Shown one piece after another: positions 8,517-17,947 of a stretch of 51,279 nt of DNA (position 1 is its first letter; the number at the start of each line of letters is the position of its first letter). The notes under the pieces are model-generated. The model was not told where the DNA came from. It was given only the letters and a program-made list of their open reading frames with translations, and ran no database searches. The translations under genes were made by a program, and so were the position numbers. Source of the stretch: Endobugula sp047619205 (GTDB taxonomy: Bacteria > Pseudomonadota > Gammaproteobacteria > Pseudomonadales > Cellvibrionaceae); the NCBI GenBank assembly GCA_047619205.1, contig JBLHJR010000015.1, forward strand, positions 1 to 51,279, read 5' to 3'.

Positions 8517-10265
8517 TTGAAAGCCCACTTTCTCAATCAAACGCTAAACAAATTTCGCCATCGCCTCGCAGATATCGATGCATTACCGCAGTTAAGCCTT
8601 ATAGGCGTTATTATTGGCTGTTTGGCAGGGGGGTTAATTGTCGGTTTTCGACTACTAATTGAGCTACCACTGCAATACTTATTACCCTTACACGCTGAAA
8701 ACTTTGAAGGTTTAAGCCAAACACAACACTTCTTATTACCGTTAGGCGGCGCCATTATTCTCGCCGCATGTTTTCATTACATCCCTAAAAAATATCACGA
8801 TGTCAGTGTTGGCAATGTATTAGAACGACTGCATAATTTTCAAGGCCGCATGCCTTTAGGCAACCTATTAGTGCAATTCTTTGGCGGGATACTTTGCCTA
8901 CTTAGCGGGCAGTCTGTAGGGCGTGAAGGGCCCGCCGTACATATTGGCGCCAGTGCCGCGAGCTTGCTCGGACAATGGCTCAAACTACCCAACAATAGCC
9001 TACGCACACTCATTGGCTGCGGAGTTGCCGCTGCAATAGCCGCCTCTTTCAACACCCCCGTTGCAGGTGTAATCTTTGCTATGGAAGTGGTATTGATGAA
9101 CTACACTATTATCGGTTTTATTCCCGTCATGCTGGCCTCAGTGTGCGGCGCACTGATAACACGCTTAGTCTTCGGTGAAGACAGTTTATTCTCCTTCACC
9201 GGATTTCAAATGCATGGACTATGGGAACTACCCTTAATGATAACTGCAGGATTTATCATTGGTATTCTCGCTACCCTTTATATGCGCCTACAACTGGGCT
9301 TTAATCGTTTCTCACATCACCCTATTACCGCTAGAATACTATTAGCAGGCTTTGTTACCAGCTGCTTAGCCTTACTAGCACCTGAAATCCTAGGACTTGG
9401 CTATGATACAGTCAATCTAGCCCTAGAAAGCAAACTCGCACTCAGCACACTCTGCATCATCCTAGCCGCAAAAATGATCGCCACTAGCTTTAGCGTTAGC
9501 ATGGGATTACCCGGAGGCTTAATTGGCCCACAACTGCTCATTGGCGCTTGCATCGGGGCCATTATAGGCCACCTAATCAATAGTTTTTTCCCCGACAGTG
9601 TCAGCCATAGTGGTTTTTATGTTTTATTAGGCATGGCAGCAATGATGGGGGCTGTGATCAATGCGCCACTGGCTTCACTAATGGCCGTATTAGAGCTAAC
9701 CTACAATCCCTCCATTATCTTTCCTAGCATGCTTATTATTGTGGTTGCCTGCCTTACCACACGACAATTGTTCAAATGTGAAGGCATTTTTATAGAACAA
9801 TTATCTGCCAACGGAAAAACCTTGCACTCCAGCCCCACACAACAAATTTTAAGTAGTATCGGTGTTCGTAGCGCAATGAGCACTTCCTTCGTTCAGTGCA
9901 CAACACCGATTTCTCGAATGGCCGCAAAATCACTGCTCAACCACAAACCGCAATGGATCGTCATCAGTGATGATGAAGGAGACAACACCCTACTAAGAAC
10001 TGCCGACCTGGCATTTCACATGAAGGGAACATTGACCGAAGAAGAATCTGATAATGAAGGTATTATTGACTTATTAGAAATTTCTGGACAACGCTTTGCG
10101 CTTAGCCCTATTCACGAACTCGCCACACTCTATGAGGCACAACAACGACTAGCACAGCAACAGGCCGACAGCCTTTATGTCACACCACAAATACAAGACA
10201 CACCAGAGCCTCTTGTTGTAGGCATCATCACTCACGATATTATCGATAATCACTATCGACTATAG
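8517..10265 (+). CDS. CLC family chloride channel/antiporter with degenerate CBS tail
   Basis: Integral membrane CLC protein with about ten hydrophobic helices in residues 20-420 and the conserved GQSVGREGPAVHIGAS motif holding the gating glutamate near residue 139. A later SMGLPGGLIGPQLLIG matches the third anion motif. The first selectivity motif, normally GSGIP, is not recognisable: the equivalent stretch reads YHDVSVGNVLE. The C-terminal 150 or so residues look like a decayed CBS pair (IGVRSAMSTSF, VVGIITHDIID). The start is TTG at 8517, with GGA about 9 nt upstream. GREGP rather than GREGT argues against the fluoride-selective subgroup. It could exchange chloride or another anion for protons; the substrate is unknown. 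Confidence 0.85.
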   Translation: MKAHFLNQTLNKFRHRLADIDALPQLSLIGVIIGCLAGGLIVGFRLLIELPLQYLLPLHAENFEGLSQTQHFLLPLGGAIILAACFHYIPKKYHDVSVGNVLERLHNFQGRMPLGNLLVQFFGGILCLLSGQSVGREGPAVHIGASAASLLGQWLKLPNNSLRTLIGCGVAAAIAASFNTPVAGVIFAMEVVLMNYTIIGFIPVMLASVCGALITRLVFGEDSLFSFTGFQMHGLWELPLMITAGFIIGILATLYMRLQLGFNRFSHHPITARILLAGFVTSCLALLAPEILGLGYDTVNLALESKLALSTLCIILAAKMIATSFSVSMGLPGGLIGPQLLIGACIGAIIGHLINSFFPDSVSHSGFYVLLGMAAMMGAVINAPLASLMAVLELTYNPSIIFPSMLIIVVACLTTRQLFKCEGIFIEQLSANGKTLHSSPTQQILSSIGVRSAMSTSFVQCTTPISRMAAKSLLNHKPQWIVISDDEGDNTLLRTADLAFHMKGTLTEEESDNEGIIDLLEISGQRFALSPIHELATLYEAQQRLAQQQADSLYVTPQIQDTPEPLVVGIITHDIIDNHYRL

Positions 10266-10387
10266 CGTTATAATAGAAACACCCAATAAAAAATTAACAT
10301 AATATTGCCAATGCTTTATAGTTTCTGTAACGTAAGCGTTTTATCACTTCTATCTTCAGGCACCCTTAAAAAAAGAGGCCAGCATCC

Positions 10388-10810
10388 ATGCTGTGGGTAA
10401 AATCATTTCACATTATTTCTGTTATATGCTGGTTTGCCGTGCTGTTTTATTTACCCCGCCTCTTCGTTTATCACTCAACGAGTGAAGACAAAGTCAGCAA
10501 GGACCGCTTTATTATCATGGAGAGAAAGCTCATCCGTGGCATTGGTAATCCGGCTATGATTGCCACCTTTATTTTCGGCATATGGCTAGCAACCTATCAT
10601 TGGAGTTACTATCAGGTATCGGCTTGGTTTTGGTTAAAAATCGGCTGCGTCTCTATATTGGCGATCTATCATCACCTCTGTATTTATTTATGGAAACAGT
10701 TTCGCACAGACAATAACACTCGCAGCCATCTTTTTTATCGCTGGTTTAATGAGTTTCCTGTTTTGTTATTAGTCATTATTGTTTGCTTAGTTGTAGTGAA
10801 ACCAAGTTAG
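10388..10810 (+). CDS. hemJ: Protoporphyrinogen IX oxidase HemJ
   Basis: A 140-residue, four-helix inner-membrane protein of the HemJ/UPF0093 family that oxidises protoporphyrinogen IX to protoporphyrin IX. Conserved features are the N-terminal KSFHIISVICWFAVLFYLPR with its histidine near residue 8, the loop ERKLIRGIGNPAM, and the C-terminal RWFNEFPVLLLV with VVVKP. An AGAGG sits before the ATG. It lies about 100 bp upstream of hemL on the same strand, so two haem-pathway steps are clustered. Confidence 0.88.
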   Translation: MLWVKSFHIISVICWFAVLFYLPRLFVYHSTSEDKVSKDRFIIMERKLIRGIGNPAMIATFIFGIWLATYHWSYYQVSAWFWLKIGCVSILAIYHHLCIYLWKQFRTDNNTRSHLFYRWFNEFPVLLLVIIVCLVVVKPS

Positions 10811-10909
10811 TCGCAGGAGAATATTAGACATCCACCAGAAGTAGGGCCTCATAAGGCACACAAGACGCTGTTAAAACCATTAAAAAATTACTTTATTTAA
10901 GGCAGTATT

Positions 10910-12214
10910 ATGAATCGTTCCGAGACATTATTTTCTGAAGCACAACAGCATATCCCTGGCGGCGTTAACTCGCCCGTTAGAGCATTTAAAGCGGTAGGTG
11001 GCACGCCGATATTTTTTAAGCGGGCTGAAGGTGCCTATCTTTTTTCTGAAGATGATAAACGCTACATCGATTATGTCCTCTCTTGGGGGCCGATGATTCT
11101 TGGCCATGCTTACCCACCCGTTGTCGAAGCCGTCAGAGAAAAAGCATTATCGGGGCTTAGCTTTGGCGCGCCAACGGCATTAGAAACCGAGCTCGCCGAA
11201 AAAGTCTGCCGCATTATTCCCAATATGGATAAAGTGCGTTTCGTCAATTCAGGCACCGAAGCTACCATGAGCGCCATTCGCTTAGCACGAGGAGCCACTG
11301 GACGAGATAAAATCGTTAAATTTGAAGGTTGTTACCACGGCCACTCGGACTCATTGCTAGTAAAAGCAGGCTCTGGTGCCTTAACTTTGGGGGTGCCTAG
11401 CTCTCCCGGTGTGCCTAAAAGTCTGGCTGACCACACCATCACTCTTAACTACAATGATAGCGAACAAGTCGAGTCTGTTTTTGCTGAAATAGGTAAAGAC
11501 ATTGCTTGCATCATCGTAGAGCCGGTCGCAGGTAACATGAACTGCGTTCCTCCCATTCATGGTTTTTTAGCAACACTACGCAGGGTGTGCGATGAAAATG
11601 GTGCGCTATTAATTTTTGATGAAGTCATGACGGGTTTCCGCGTTCACCCCCAAGGTGCGCAAGGCTGTTACCAAGTCGATGCCGATATCATTACTCTAGG
11701 AAAAGTCATGGGCGGAGGCATGCCAGTAGGTGCATTTGGTGGCAAGCAAGCCATTATGGAACAAATCGCCCCCACTGGCCCCATTTATCAAGCTGGCACT
11801 CTTTCGGGCAACCCCGTGGCCATGGCTGCAGGCTTGGCCAATCTAGAAGGTCTTACAATTAATGGGTTTTACGAAAAACTATTCGCCAAAACCGACACCC
11901 TTGTTAAAGGCTTACAGGCGCGAGCCGATGCCGCTAACATCCCTTTTACCACTAACCACGTAGGCTCAATGTTTGGGTTTTTCTTTTTAAATGATCACCA
12001 AGACAACAAAGTCGTTAGCAACTATCAACAAGTGATGAACTGTAATATTGAACGCTTCAACCAGTTCTTTCATCTAATGCTAGAAGCTGGCGTTTATCTG
12101 GCGCCCGCATCTTATGAGTGTGGCTTTATGTCTATTGCTCACTCAGATGAAGATATTCAAGCAACCTTAGATGCAGCCGAAAAAGCATTTATGCAACTAT
12201 CTACACAACTATAA
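10910..12214 (+). CDS. hemL: Glutamate-1-semialdehyde 2,1-aminomutase
   Basis: PLP enzyme making 5-aminolevulinate from glutamate-1-semialdehyde in the C5 haem pathway. The N-terminus has PGGVNSPVRAF. The PLP aspartate lies in LIFDEVMTGFR, and the Schiff-base lysine in TLGKVMGGGMPVGAFGG is residue 265. The length of 434 aa is standard. It follows hemJ and precedes the sulfurtransferase gene by 36 bp, so all three may be read together. Confidence 0.97.
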   Translation: MNRSETLFSEAQQHIPGGVNSPVRAFKAVGGTPIFFKRAEGAYLFSEDDKRYIDYVLSWGPMILGHAYPPVVEAVREKALSGLSFGAPTALETELAEKVCRIIPNMDKVRFVNSGTEATMSAIRLARGATGRDKIVKFEGCYHGHSDSLLVKAGSGALTLGVPSSPGVPKSLADHTITLNYNDSEQVESVFAEIGKDIACIIVEPVAGNMNCVPPIHGFLATLRRVCDENGALLIFDEVMTGFRVHPQGAQGCYQVDADIITLGKVMGGGMPVGAFGGKQAIMEQIAPTGPIYQAGTLSGNPVAMAAGLANLEGLTINGFYEKLFAKTDTLVKGLQARADAANIPFTTNHVGSMFGFFFLNDHQDNKVVSNYQQVMNCNIERFNQFFHLMLEAGVYLAPASYECGFMSIAHSDEDIQATLDAAEKAFMQLSTQL

Positions 12215-12250
12215 GTAAGTACTATAAACAAGCCGTACGCAAGGGGAAAA

Positions 12251-13138
12251 ATGAACTCACTCACTTTACCTAATTCACTGGTCAGCGTTGATTGGCTAAA
12301 ACATAACTGCAGTCATCCGCAACTGGTTATTCTTGATGCCAGTTCGCATATGCCTGGCACACCTAGAGATGCCCATCAAGAATGGCAAGAGCAGCACATT
12401 GCTGGGGCTAAATTTTTTGACTTTAACAATAAAATTTGCGATACCCACTCGCCTTTACCCCACATGCTGCCTTCTGCCGAGATTTTTACACATGAAGCTC
12501 AAGCCCTAGGCATTAACCAAGACAGTATTATTGTCATTTACGATAGCCTCGGCATTTTTTCTGCGCCAAGAGCGTGGTGGATGTTTTCGGTAATGGGGCA
12601 TCAGCAGTGTGCCGTATTAGATGGAGGCCTACCTGAATGGCTAGCGCAGGGTGGCACAACTGAAAGCCATACAGAAGAAAAAGACCTTACCCCAAACACT
12701 ATCAGTACCGGAAACTTTTCTGCCCACTTACAAGTAGATAAAGTAAAAAATAAAGCACAAATACTCGCTGCTATCGCCAACAATGACATTACCATAATTG
12801 ATTCGCGCTCTAAAAAACGCTTTGATGGCCTGGCTGAGGAAACCAGGAAAGACTTAATCAGTGGCCATATTCCCTCATCAAAGAGCTTACCCTTTACAGA
12901 ATTATTAACTAATGGGAAAATGAAACCAACAGCTCAATTAAAACGATTACTTGATGAAAAAGTCACGGGAAAAACAGAACTCTATAGCTCGTGTGGAAGC
13001 GGAGTAACTGCCTGCATTATTACTTTTGCCGCCCACCTTGCTGGCTTTAAGCAACTGGCCGTTTACGATGGCTCATGGTGCGAATGGGGTCAACCCGAAC
13101 TAGACCTACCTATCGACACTTACGCCGACATTAAATAG
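12251..13138 (+). CDS. 3-Mercaptopyruvate sulfurtransferase (tandem rhodanese)
   Basis: Two rhodanese domains: an inactive N-terminal one (residues 1-150, LVSVDWLKHNCSHPQLVILDAS) and a catalytic C-terminal one whose active loop is CGSGVTA with Cys248. The CG(S/T)GVT loop is typical of mercaptopyruvate sulfurtransferases (SseA type) rather than thiosulfate sulfurtransferases, which carry CRKGVT. It moves sulfur from 3-mercaptopyruvate to a thiol acceptor in the cytoplasm. It lies just after hemL and 10 bp before a cupin gene, probably in one transcript. Confidence 0.88.
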   Translation: MNSLTLPNSLVSVDWLKHNCSHPQLVILDASSHMPGTPRDAHQEWQEQHIAGAKFFDFNNKICDTHSPLPHMLPSAEIFTHEAQALGINQDSIIVIYDSLGIFSAPRAWWMFSVMGHQQCAVLDGGLPEWLAQGGTTESHTEEKDLTPNTISTGNFSAHLQVDKVKNKAQILAAIANNDITIIDSRSKKRFDGLAEETRKDLISGHIPSSKSLPFTELLTNGKMKPTAQLKRLLDEKVTGKTELYSSCGSGVTACIITFAAHLAGFKQLAVYDGSWCEWGQPELDLPIDTYADIK

Positions 13139-13148
13139 AGGCCATTAT

Positions 13149-13517
13149 ATGCACACCCCTCAAATCATTAGCACGGATGAAGGCAGCGAATATTATTTTG
13201 AGGAAGGCTGCTATATTTGGGAACAATCAAATTCAGCTGTCGATGAAGACCTCTCTATTGCTAGAGCACGCGTCTTAGCCAACACTGCAACAAAACGCCA
13301 CAAGCTCGCAAACACAACCGAACGCTATATTATTTTGGAAGGCACTGGTGAAGTTATTTTAGGTGAGAACACTATCACCGCCGTTAGCAAAGGCGATGTT
13401 GTTATTATTCCGCCAAACTGCCCTCAAGCGATAAACAATACCGGCACTATCGATTTAGTGTTTATGGTGTTATGCACACCAAGGTTTGTCATCGAAAATT
13501 ATAGCGAGTGCGAGTAA
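13149..13517 (+). CDS. Small cupin-domain protein
   Basis: A 122-residue single cupin barrel. Motif 1 is degenerate (RHKLANTTERYIILEGTGEV): the first metal histidine and the glutamate are present, but the usual HxH pair is reduced to one histidine. Motif 2 is KGDVVIIPPNCPQAINNTG and lacks the usual histidine. Metal binding is therefore doubtful, and it may be a binding or sensor protein rather than an enzyme. It is 10 bp from the sulfurtransferase gene and converges on the lipoprotein gene 16 bp away. Confidence 0.7.
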   Translation: MHTPQIISTDEGSEYYFEEGCYIWEQSNSAVDEDLSIARARVLANTATKRHKLANTTERYIILEGTGEVILGENTITAVSKGDVVIIPPNCPQAINNTGTIDLVFMVLCTPRFVIENYSECE

Positions 13518-13533
13518 GAGCACGCTTAAAAAA

Positions 13534-13995
13534 TTACTTAATCCATCTCGACAGTGATTGATAAACCTCACTGCCATTTTTTGCATAACGTAAACCTTGT
13601 TTAGCAAAATAAACCGATTGCGAAGGATTCGATAAAGCATCATAAGCAGAGGCTAATACTTGATAGAATCTAGGCTCTTTACGATCTATTCGCAAACCTC
13701 GCTCAGCTAAAATAATTGCCGCCTTGGGGTCATTATCGATTAACTTTTTCTCTGACTGCGCGATTAGTTTAGTTTTTAATGGTGAAGCCGTCGACCCATT
13801 TAATTTCTCTGGCGCTACTGGCCGAACTACTGATTGACGCTTTTCTGCTGGCCCTGCGGAACCTGCTGGCGTACTAGAAACAGCACCGGCATCACGAATA
13901 ACAACCGGCCCAGTATTACTCACACATGCGGTTAAAAAACTAATCAACAACGACAACATGATTCGTCGAATCCACACACTACACATCATTTTCAT
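13534..13995 (-). CDS. Lipoprotein with TPR-like C-terminus
   Basis: Residues 1-22 form a lipoprotein signal (WIRRIMLSLLISFLTAC) whose lipobox LTAC predicts an acylated cysteine. A low-complexity linker rich in Ala, Pro and Ser follows, then a tetratricopeptide-like helical region (DPKAAIILAERGLRIDRKEP, FYQVLASAYDALSNPSQSVY). Such small TPR lipoproteins are often found after mrcB in Pseudomonas relatives and may assist PBP1b (inference). ATG at 13995 is preferred. The frame stays open upstream through the repeat at 14012-14104, but that part is repeat sequence, not protein. Confidence 0.75.
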   Translation of the reverse strand: MKMMCSVWIRRIMLSLLISFLTACVSNTGPVVIRDAGAVSSTPAGSAGPAEKRQSVVRPVAPEKLNGSTASPLKTKLIAQSEKKLIDNDPKAAIILAERGLRIDRKEPRFYQVLASAYDALSNPSQSVYFAKQGLRYAKNGSEVYQSLSRWIK

Positions 13996-14011
13996 TTCAC
14001 CCAACTCATAT

Positions 14012-14104
14012 TGAGACCGTTGGACGAATGATCTTTTGTCCTCATGTGGGTTTACCCCACAAGGGGGCACCGAGGAAAAAACATCTATCCGTGCAACGAC
14101 CTCA
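14012..14104 (-). repeat. Inverted-repeat element, short copy (93 bp), between mrcB and the lipoprotein gene
   Basis: The ends are imperfect inverted repeats: on the minus strand TGAGGTCGTTGCACGGAT at the left and the complement of TGAGACCGTTGGACGAAT at the right. The interior has CCTCGGTGCCCCC and a hairpin CCCC-TTGT-GGGG followed by TAAACCCACATGAGGACAAAA. It matches copies at 16631-16796 and 42855-43086 but lacks their central part. Read on the minus strand, it begins 31 nt after the mrcB stop and ends 16 nt before the lipoprotein ATG. Confidence 0.8.
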
Positions 14105-14135
14105 TATTTATTTAACTACCGTTTCTAGAATAAAA

Positions 14136-16511
14136 CTATTCTGCAAACCACTGTTTAAACCAACGCGTAATCGGCGCTTCCAAAAATTCACATTCAGTTT
14201 TAGCGGTTGGTTGTGATCCGGTAATGAAGGGCGCCAACATTGCGTCCTGACAATTTTCAGCACTCAACAAACCGTCTTTAGCATCAACCCAGTAATAGTC
14301 AATATTATCTGGCTGCTGGTAACTAATACCTCTAGTCGATAACTGTTTGAAAATAGTAGCCCATATTGGTAATGCACCCGAACTGCCCGTATAGAATGTG
14401 GGCTTATTGTCATCATTGCCTACCCACACTACACCCAAATGATCGCCACTATAGCCCGCAAACCAACTATCTCTTTGGCCATTAGTGGTTCCCGTTTTAC
14501 CGGCGACAACTAAGTCGCTAGGCAATTGATTATATACGCGACGCCCAGTACCCGTGCGCATGGCCGCCTGTAAATTATAATGTATTAAATAACTGAGTTC
14601 CGCAGGTAACCTAGGCTCACTTTTTAATGGATAGCGCTGTAGCGCTTGATGCCCTGCATCCAATACTTCGCGAATAGCCCGTAGCGGCGTATAAACACCA
14701 TCAGCCGCTAAGGTATGATATAAATGGCTGACTTGCACTGGAGACAAATCAATAGAGCCCAACAACAAGGAAGGTAAGGCACTGATAGAACGCGCTAATC
14801 CCGCTGCCTTCAGGGTGTCAATCACCTCCGACAAGCCTACCTTCATACCTAAGCGAGCGGTTGATTGATTATACGAAAATGCTAAGGCCTGATACAACGG
14901 AATTTCACCATGAGATTTTTTGCTGAAATTTTTAGGCTGCCAAGTAGTTCCATTAGCGAGGGGAACTGTAATCGCGCTATCGTCGATAAGCGTCATTAAG
15001 GTATATTTTTCTGGTTTAGCTAATGCGGTTAAATAAACAAAAGGTTTTACTAGAGAACCTACCGAGCGCTGCATATCTAGTGCGCGATTAAAGCCGCTAT
15101 AGCGTGGATTACGATCACCTACCAGCGCCAATATTTCACCACTACCTACTGCGGTAATAACGGCGGCCGCCTGTAAATCATTGCCTTTTTTGGCTTGGTT
15201 GATTTCTGTCACGCGCTTTTTTAGCGCCTGTTCAGTTAGCTCTTGAACATTTGGCGACAGCGTGGTGAAGATTCGCAGCCCTTCACTTTGCAAATCTTCT
15301 TGTCGATAATCTGTACGTAACTGGCGCTTAACCAAATCTAAGAAAGCGGGATAATCGCCCAAACGTAAGGCTGACTTTTTCACTACACCTAAGGGCTTAG
15401 CTACATACTTTATTTTTTCTGACTCAGTGATTAACTGGTTGTCTGCCATGAGTTGCAGCGCTACATTTCTTCGCTGTGTTGCGCGCTCAGGATAACGCCA
15501 AGGATTATAATAAGAAGCCCCTTTTACCACAGCAACTAACAAAGCAATTTGATCAGCCTGCAAATTCTTTAAGGAACGATTAAAGTAATGCTTTGCAGCC
15601 AAGCCAAAACCATGAATTGCGCGAGGACCACTTTGACCAAGGTAGACTTCATTAATATAGGCTTCTAATATTTCGGCTTTGCTATAGTGTAGCTCTAGTA
15701 GTGGAGCCATTAAGGCTTCTTGTATTTTTCGCCACAATTTTTTCTCTTGGCTCAGATAAAAATTTTTCACTAGCTGCTGCGTTAAGGTACTGCCGCCTTG
15801 AACAAAACGTCCAGCCTTAATATTCGCTAGCATTGCACGAGCAATGCCTCTAACTGAGATCCCGTAGTGATGGGCAAAGTTTTTATCCTCTACCGCAATT
15901 AATGTCTGACCCAATAGTGGCGGGGTTTCATCCAGCTTTACTAATATACGATCTTCACCATGGCGAGGATAAATACTCCCAATCGCCTTAGGCTCAATAC
16001 GCACAAGTAAATCATCACCCGCACCAATCAATTGTTTTACTGTGCTCTTAGCATCGTCACTAAACACGACGCTATAACGCGCTGCCTGCTCTGCTTTATC
16101 TGAAAAAGTAAAGTCGCGGGTAAATATTTCATAACGTAAGCCTTGCAGAGAAAACTGTCCTGGCTGAAACAACTGCTTAACATGGGCATACCCTAAACTC
16201 GATAGTTCTCGCTTAAGCTCTGCAGGCTTTAGCAACAAACCTTCATACAGTTCTAATGGTCTTGCGTATACACGAGCCGGGATCGCCCACTTCTTACCTT
16301 CAAATTTTCCGCGCACCTGAAAATCAAGTATGACCACCCACACTAACAATGCACAAAATAGCAGCAATAAACCATAATAAAAAAAACGCTTTGACGGCAG
16401 TAGTTGTCGATACCACATGTGTTGCGACGGCTTTCTTTTCCGCTTAGAGATTCGTGACCGACTTGCAGGCTTTCGAACGGGTGCTTTTTTAGGTATTTTG
16501 GCTTTAGGCAT
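14136..16511 (-). CDS. mrcB: Penicillin-binding protein 1B (bifunctional transglycosylase/transpeptidase)
   Basis: Class A PBP that polymerises glycan strands and cross-links peptides in the periplasm. There is a basic cytoplasmic tail (residues 1-30), a TM helix near 43-65 (FFYYGLLLLFCALLVWVVI), a UB2H-like region, and a GT51 domain with VEDKNFAHH (catalytic Glu208) and GGSTLTQQLVKNFYLS. The transpeptidase domain has SLVK (Ser486, Lys489), SYNQS and KTGTT. The length of 791 aa is normal for PBP1b. ATG at 16511. It is upstream of the TPR lipoprotein gene on the same strand and divergent from the PfkB kinase. Confidence 0.96.
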   Translation of the reverse strand: MPKAKIPKKAPVRKPASRSRISKRKRKPSQHMWYRQLLPSKRFFYYGLLLLFCALLVWVVILDFQVRGKFEGKKWAIPARVYARPLELYEGLLLKPAELKRELSSLGYAHVKQLFQPGQFSLQGLRYEIFTRDFTFSDKAEQAARYSVVFSDDAKSTVKQLIGAGDDLLVRIEPKAIGSIYPRHGEDRILVKLDETPPLLGQTLIAVEDKNFAHHYGISVRGIARAMLANIKAGRFVQGGSTLTQQLVKNFYLSQEKKLWRKIQEALMAPLLELHYSKAEILEAYINEVYLGQSGPRAIHGFGLAAKHYFNRSLKNLQADQIALLVAVVKGASYYNPWRYPERATQRRNVALQLMADNQLITESEKIKYVAKPLGVVKKSALRLGDYPAFLDLVKRQLRTDYRQEDLQSEGLRIFTTLSPNVQELTEQALKKRVTEINQAKKGNDLQAAAVITAVGSGEILALVGDRNPRYSGFNRALDMQRSVGSLVKPFVYLTALAKPEKYTLMTLIDDSAITVPLANGTTWQPKNFSKKSHGEIPLYQALAFSYNQSTARLGMKVGLSEVIDTLKAAGLARSISALPSLLLGSIDLSPVQVSHLYHTLAADGVYTPLRAIREVLDAGHQALQRYPLKSEPRLPAELSYLIHYNLQAAMRTGTGRRVYNQLPSDLVVAGKTGTTNGQRDSWFAGYSGDHLGVVWVGNDDNKPTFYTGSSGALPIWATIFKQLSTRGISYQQPDNIDYYWVDAKDGLLSAENCQDAMLAPFITGSQPTAKTECEFLEAPITRWFKQWFAE

Positions 16512-16630
16512 AGATAAAAATGAAGGATTAGCTCATAAGTGCAAGAGTATACTATTATACGCCGTTTTCGCTCCGAATTTCCCTTTACTTTACATCCACA
16601 ATATTGATAATGGCGGGCTTATTATTTAAT

Positions 16631-16796
16631 AAAGAGCTTTTCACGGATAGAGATTTTGTTTTCAGGCAAGGCGAAAATGCACACCACGAGGGAATTCATA
16701 GCGAATAAATGACCGCGTAGGCCATTTTCCCTCGGTGCCCTTTTGAGGGGTAAACCCGCATGAGAACAAAAAAATAATTCGTGTAGAGACCTCTTA
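16631..16796 (+). repeat. Inverted-repeat element, middle copy (about 166 bp), upstream of the adenosine-kinase-like gene
   Basis: It begins AAGAGCTTTTCACGGATAGA and ends ATTCGTGTAGAGACCTCTTA, which is its imperfect inverse. It shares GATTTTGTT.TCAGGCAAGGC, GAGGGAATT.ATAG, ATAAATGACCG, CCTCGGTGCCC and CATGAGAACAAAA with the 42855-43086 copy. The internal hairpin reads CCCT-TTTG-AGGG. The end of the element is 26 nt upstream of the kinase ATG. Boundaries are good to a few bases. Confidence 0.78.
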
Positions 16797-16822
16797 CTGT
16801 ATAAAACAACCTAAGGATTATT

Positions 16823-17833
16823 ATGTCTACCTACCATATCTACGGCATCGGTGCTGCGCTTGTTGACACTGAAATTGAAGTTTCCGACACCGACTTACAA
16901 ACTTACGGCATAGAAAAAGGCGTAATGACGCTAGTAGATGAAGCTAGACAAACTGAACTCATCGAACACTTGTCTGAACACTTGATCGCTTCAACACGGG
17001 CCAGTGGCGGCTCTGCCGCTAACACGATTATCGGTGCAAGCTATTTTGGTGCAAAAACCTTTTATTCTTGTAAAGTAGCCGACGATGATAATGGTGAATT
17101 CTACCTAAATGATATGCAAGCCGCAGGCGTTGCTACCAGTAGTGCTAACACTAACAACGGCTCGAATGAACAAGGCATTACCGGTAAATGCCTTGTTATG
17201 ATCACACCCGATGCTGAACGCACCATGAACACTTTCTTGGGCATCAGTGAAACTGTATCCGTCAATGAACTCAATGAAGAAGCGCTGAAGCAATCAGAGT
17301 ATGCTTATATAGAAGGCTACCTTGTCACCTCTACTACTGGACGTGCAGCAGCTATCGAGCTACGTCAACAAGCCGAAAAACATAACATTAAAACCGCTTT
17401 TACACTTTCAGATCCAGCCATGGTGCAATTTTTCGGTGATGGTTTAAAAGAAATGATTGGCGATAGAGTCAATTTATTATTTTGTAACCAAGATGAAGCG
17501 CTAGGCTTTACCGAAACAGAATCGTTAAATGATGCCATCGAAGTATTAAAATCCTACGCCGACGAATTCGCTATCACTCTAGGCAGTGAAGGCGCATTAA
17601 TCTTTGACGGAACATCACTGATTAAAATTGCCGCCAATACGGTAACCGCTATTGACTCCAATGGTGCAGGTGATATGTTCGCTGGTGCATTTTTATATGC
17701 GATTACCAATGGCTATAGTTATCGGCAAGCGGGTGAACTCGCCAGTGCAGCAGCAGCCCAAGTGGTTAGTCAATATGGGCCTCGCTTAAGAGCCGAGCAA
17801 CATAAGACTATCCATGAAAGTGTTTTAGGTTAA
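16823..17833 (+). CDS. PfkB-family kinase, adenosine kinase type
   Basis: Ribokinase-fold sugar/nucleoside kinase of 336 aa. Motifs are the N-terminal YGIGAALVDTEIEV, the substrate loop ASGGSAANTIIGASYFG near residues 59-75, and the C-terminal catalytic DSNGAGDMFAGAFLYAI, whose aspartate is the base. This subfamily is usually annotated adenosine kinase in marine gammaproteobacteria; other nucleosides or sugars remain possible. There is a good site (AAGGA) before the ATG. It stands alone between an inverted-repeat element and a bidirectional terminator. Confidence 0.85.
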   Translation: MSTYHIYGIGAALVDTEIEVSDTDLQTYGIEKGVMTLVDEARQTELIEHLSEHLIASTRASGGSAANTIIGASYFGAKTFYSCKVADDDNGEFYLNDMQAAGVATSSANTNNGSNEQGITGKCLVMITPDAERTMNTFLGISETVSVNELNEEALKQSEYAYIEGYLVTSTTGRAAAIELRQQAEKHNIKTAFTLSDPAMVQFFGDGLKEMIGDRVNLLFCNQDEALGFTETESLNDAIEVLKSYADEFAITLGSEGALIFDGTSLIKIAANTVTAIDSNGAGDMFAGAFLYAITNGYSYRQAGELASAAAAQVVSQYGPRLRAEQHKTIHESVLG

Positions 17834-17886
17834 GTGTCCTAGATTTCGTCCCCGCGATTAATGGTGACTGAATAGCAAACCGCAAC

Positions 17887-17917
17887 AAAAAAGCCGCGAA
17901 TCTATCGCGGCTTTTTT
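17887..17917. terminator. Bidirectional intrinsic terminator between the kinase gene and ppsA
   Basis: Perfect 13-bp stem AAAAAAGCCGCGA / TCGCGGCTTTTTT with a 5-nt loop (17900-17904). The A and T runs on both sides make it work for both converging genes. Confidence 0.9.
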
Positions 17918-17947
17918 GTAATACGTACTTTAAAAATTTTTACGTTT

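Noticed and set aside
14028..14216. Plus-strand frame with FCPHVGLPHKGAPRK
   Set aside because: It lies in the short repeat copy and then antisense to mrcB.
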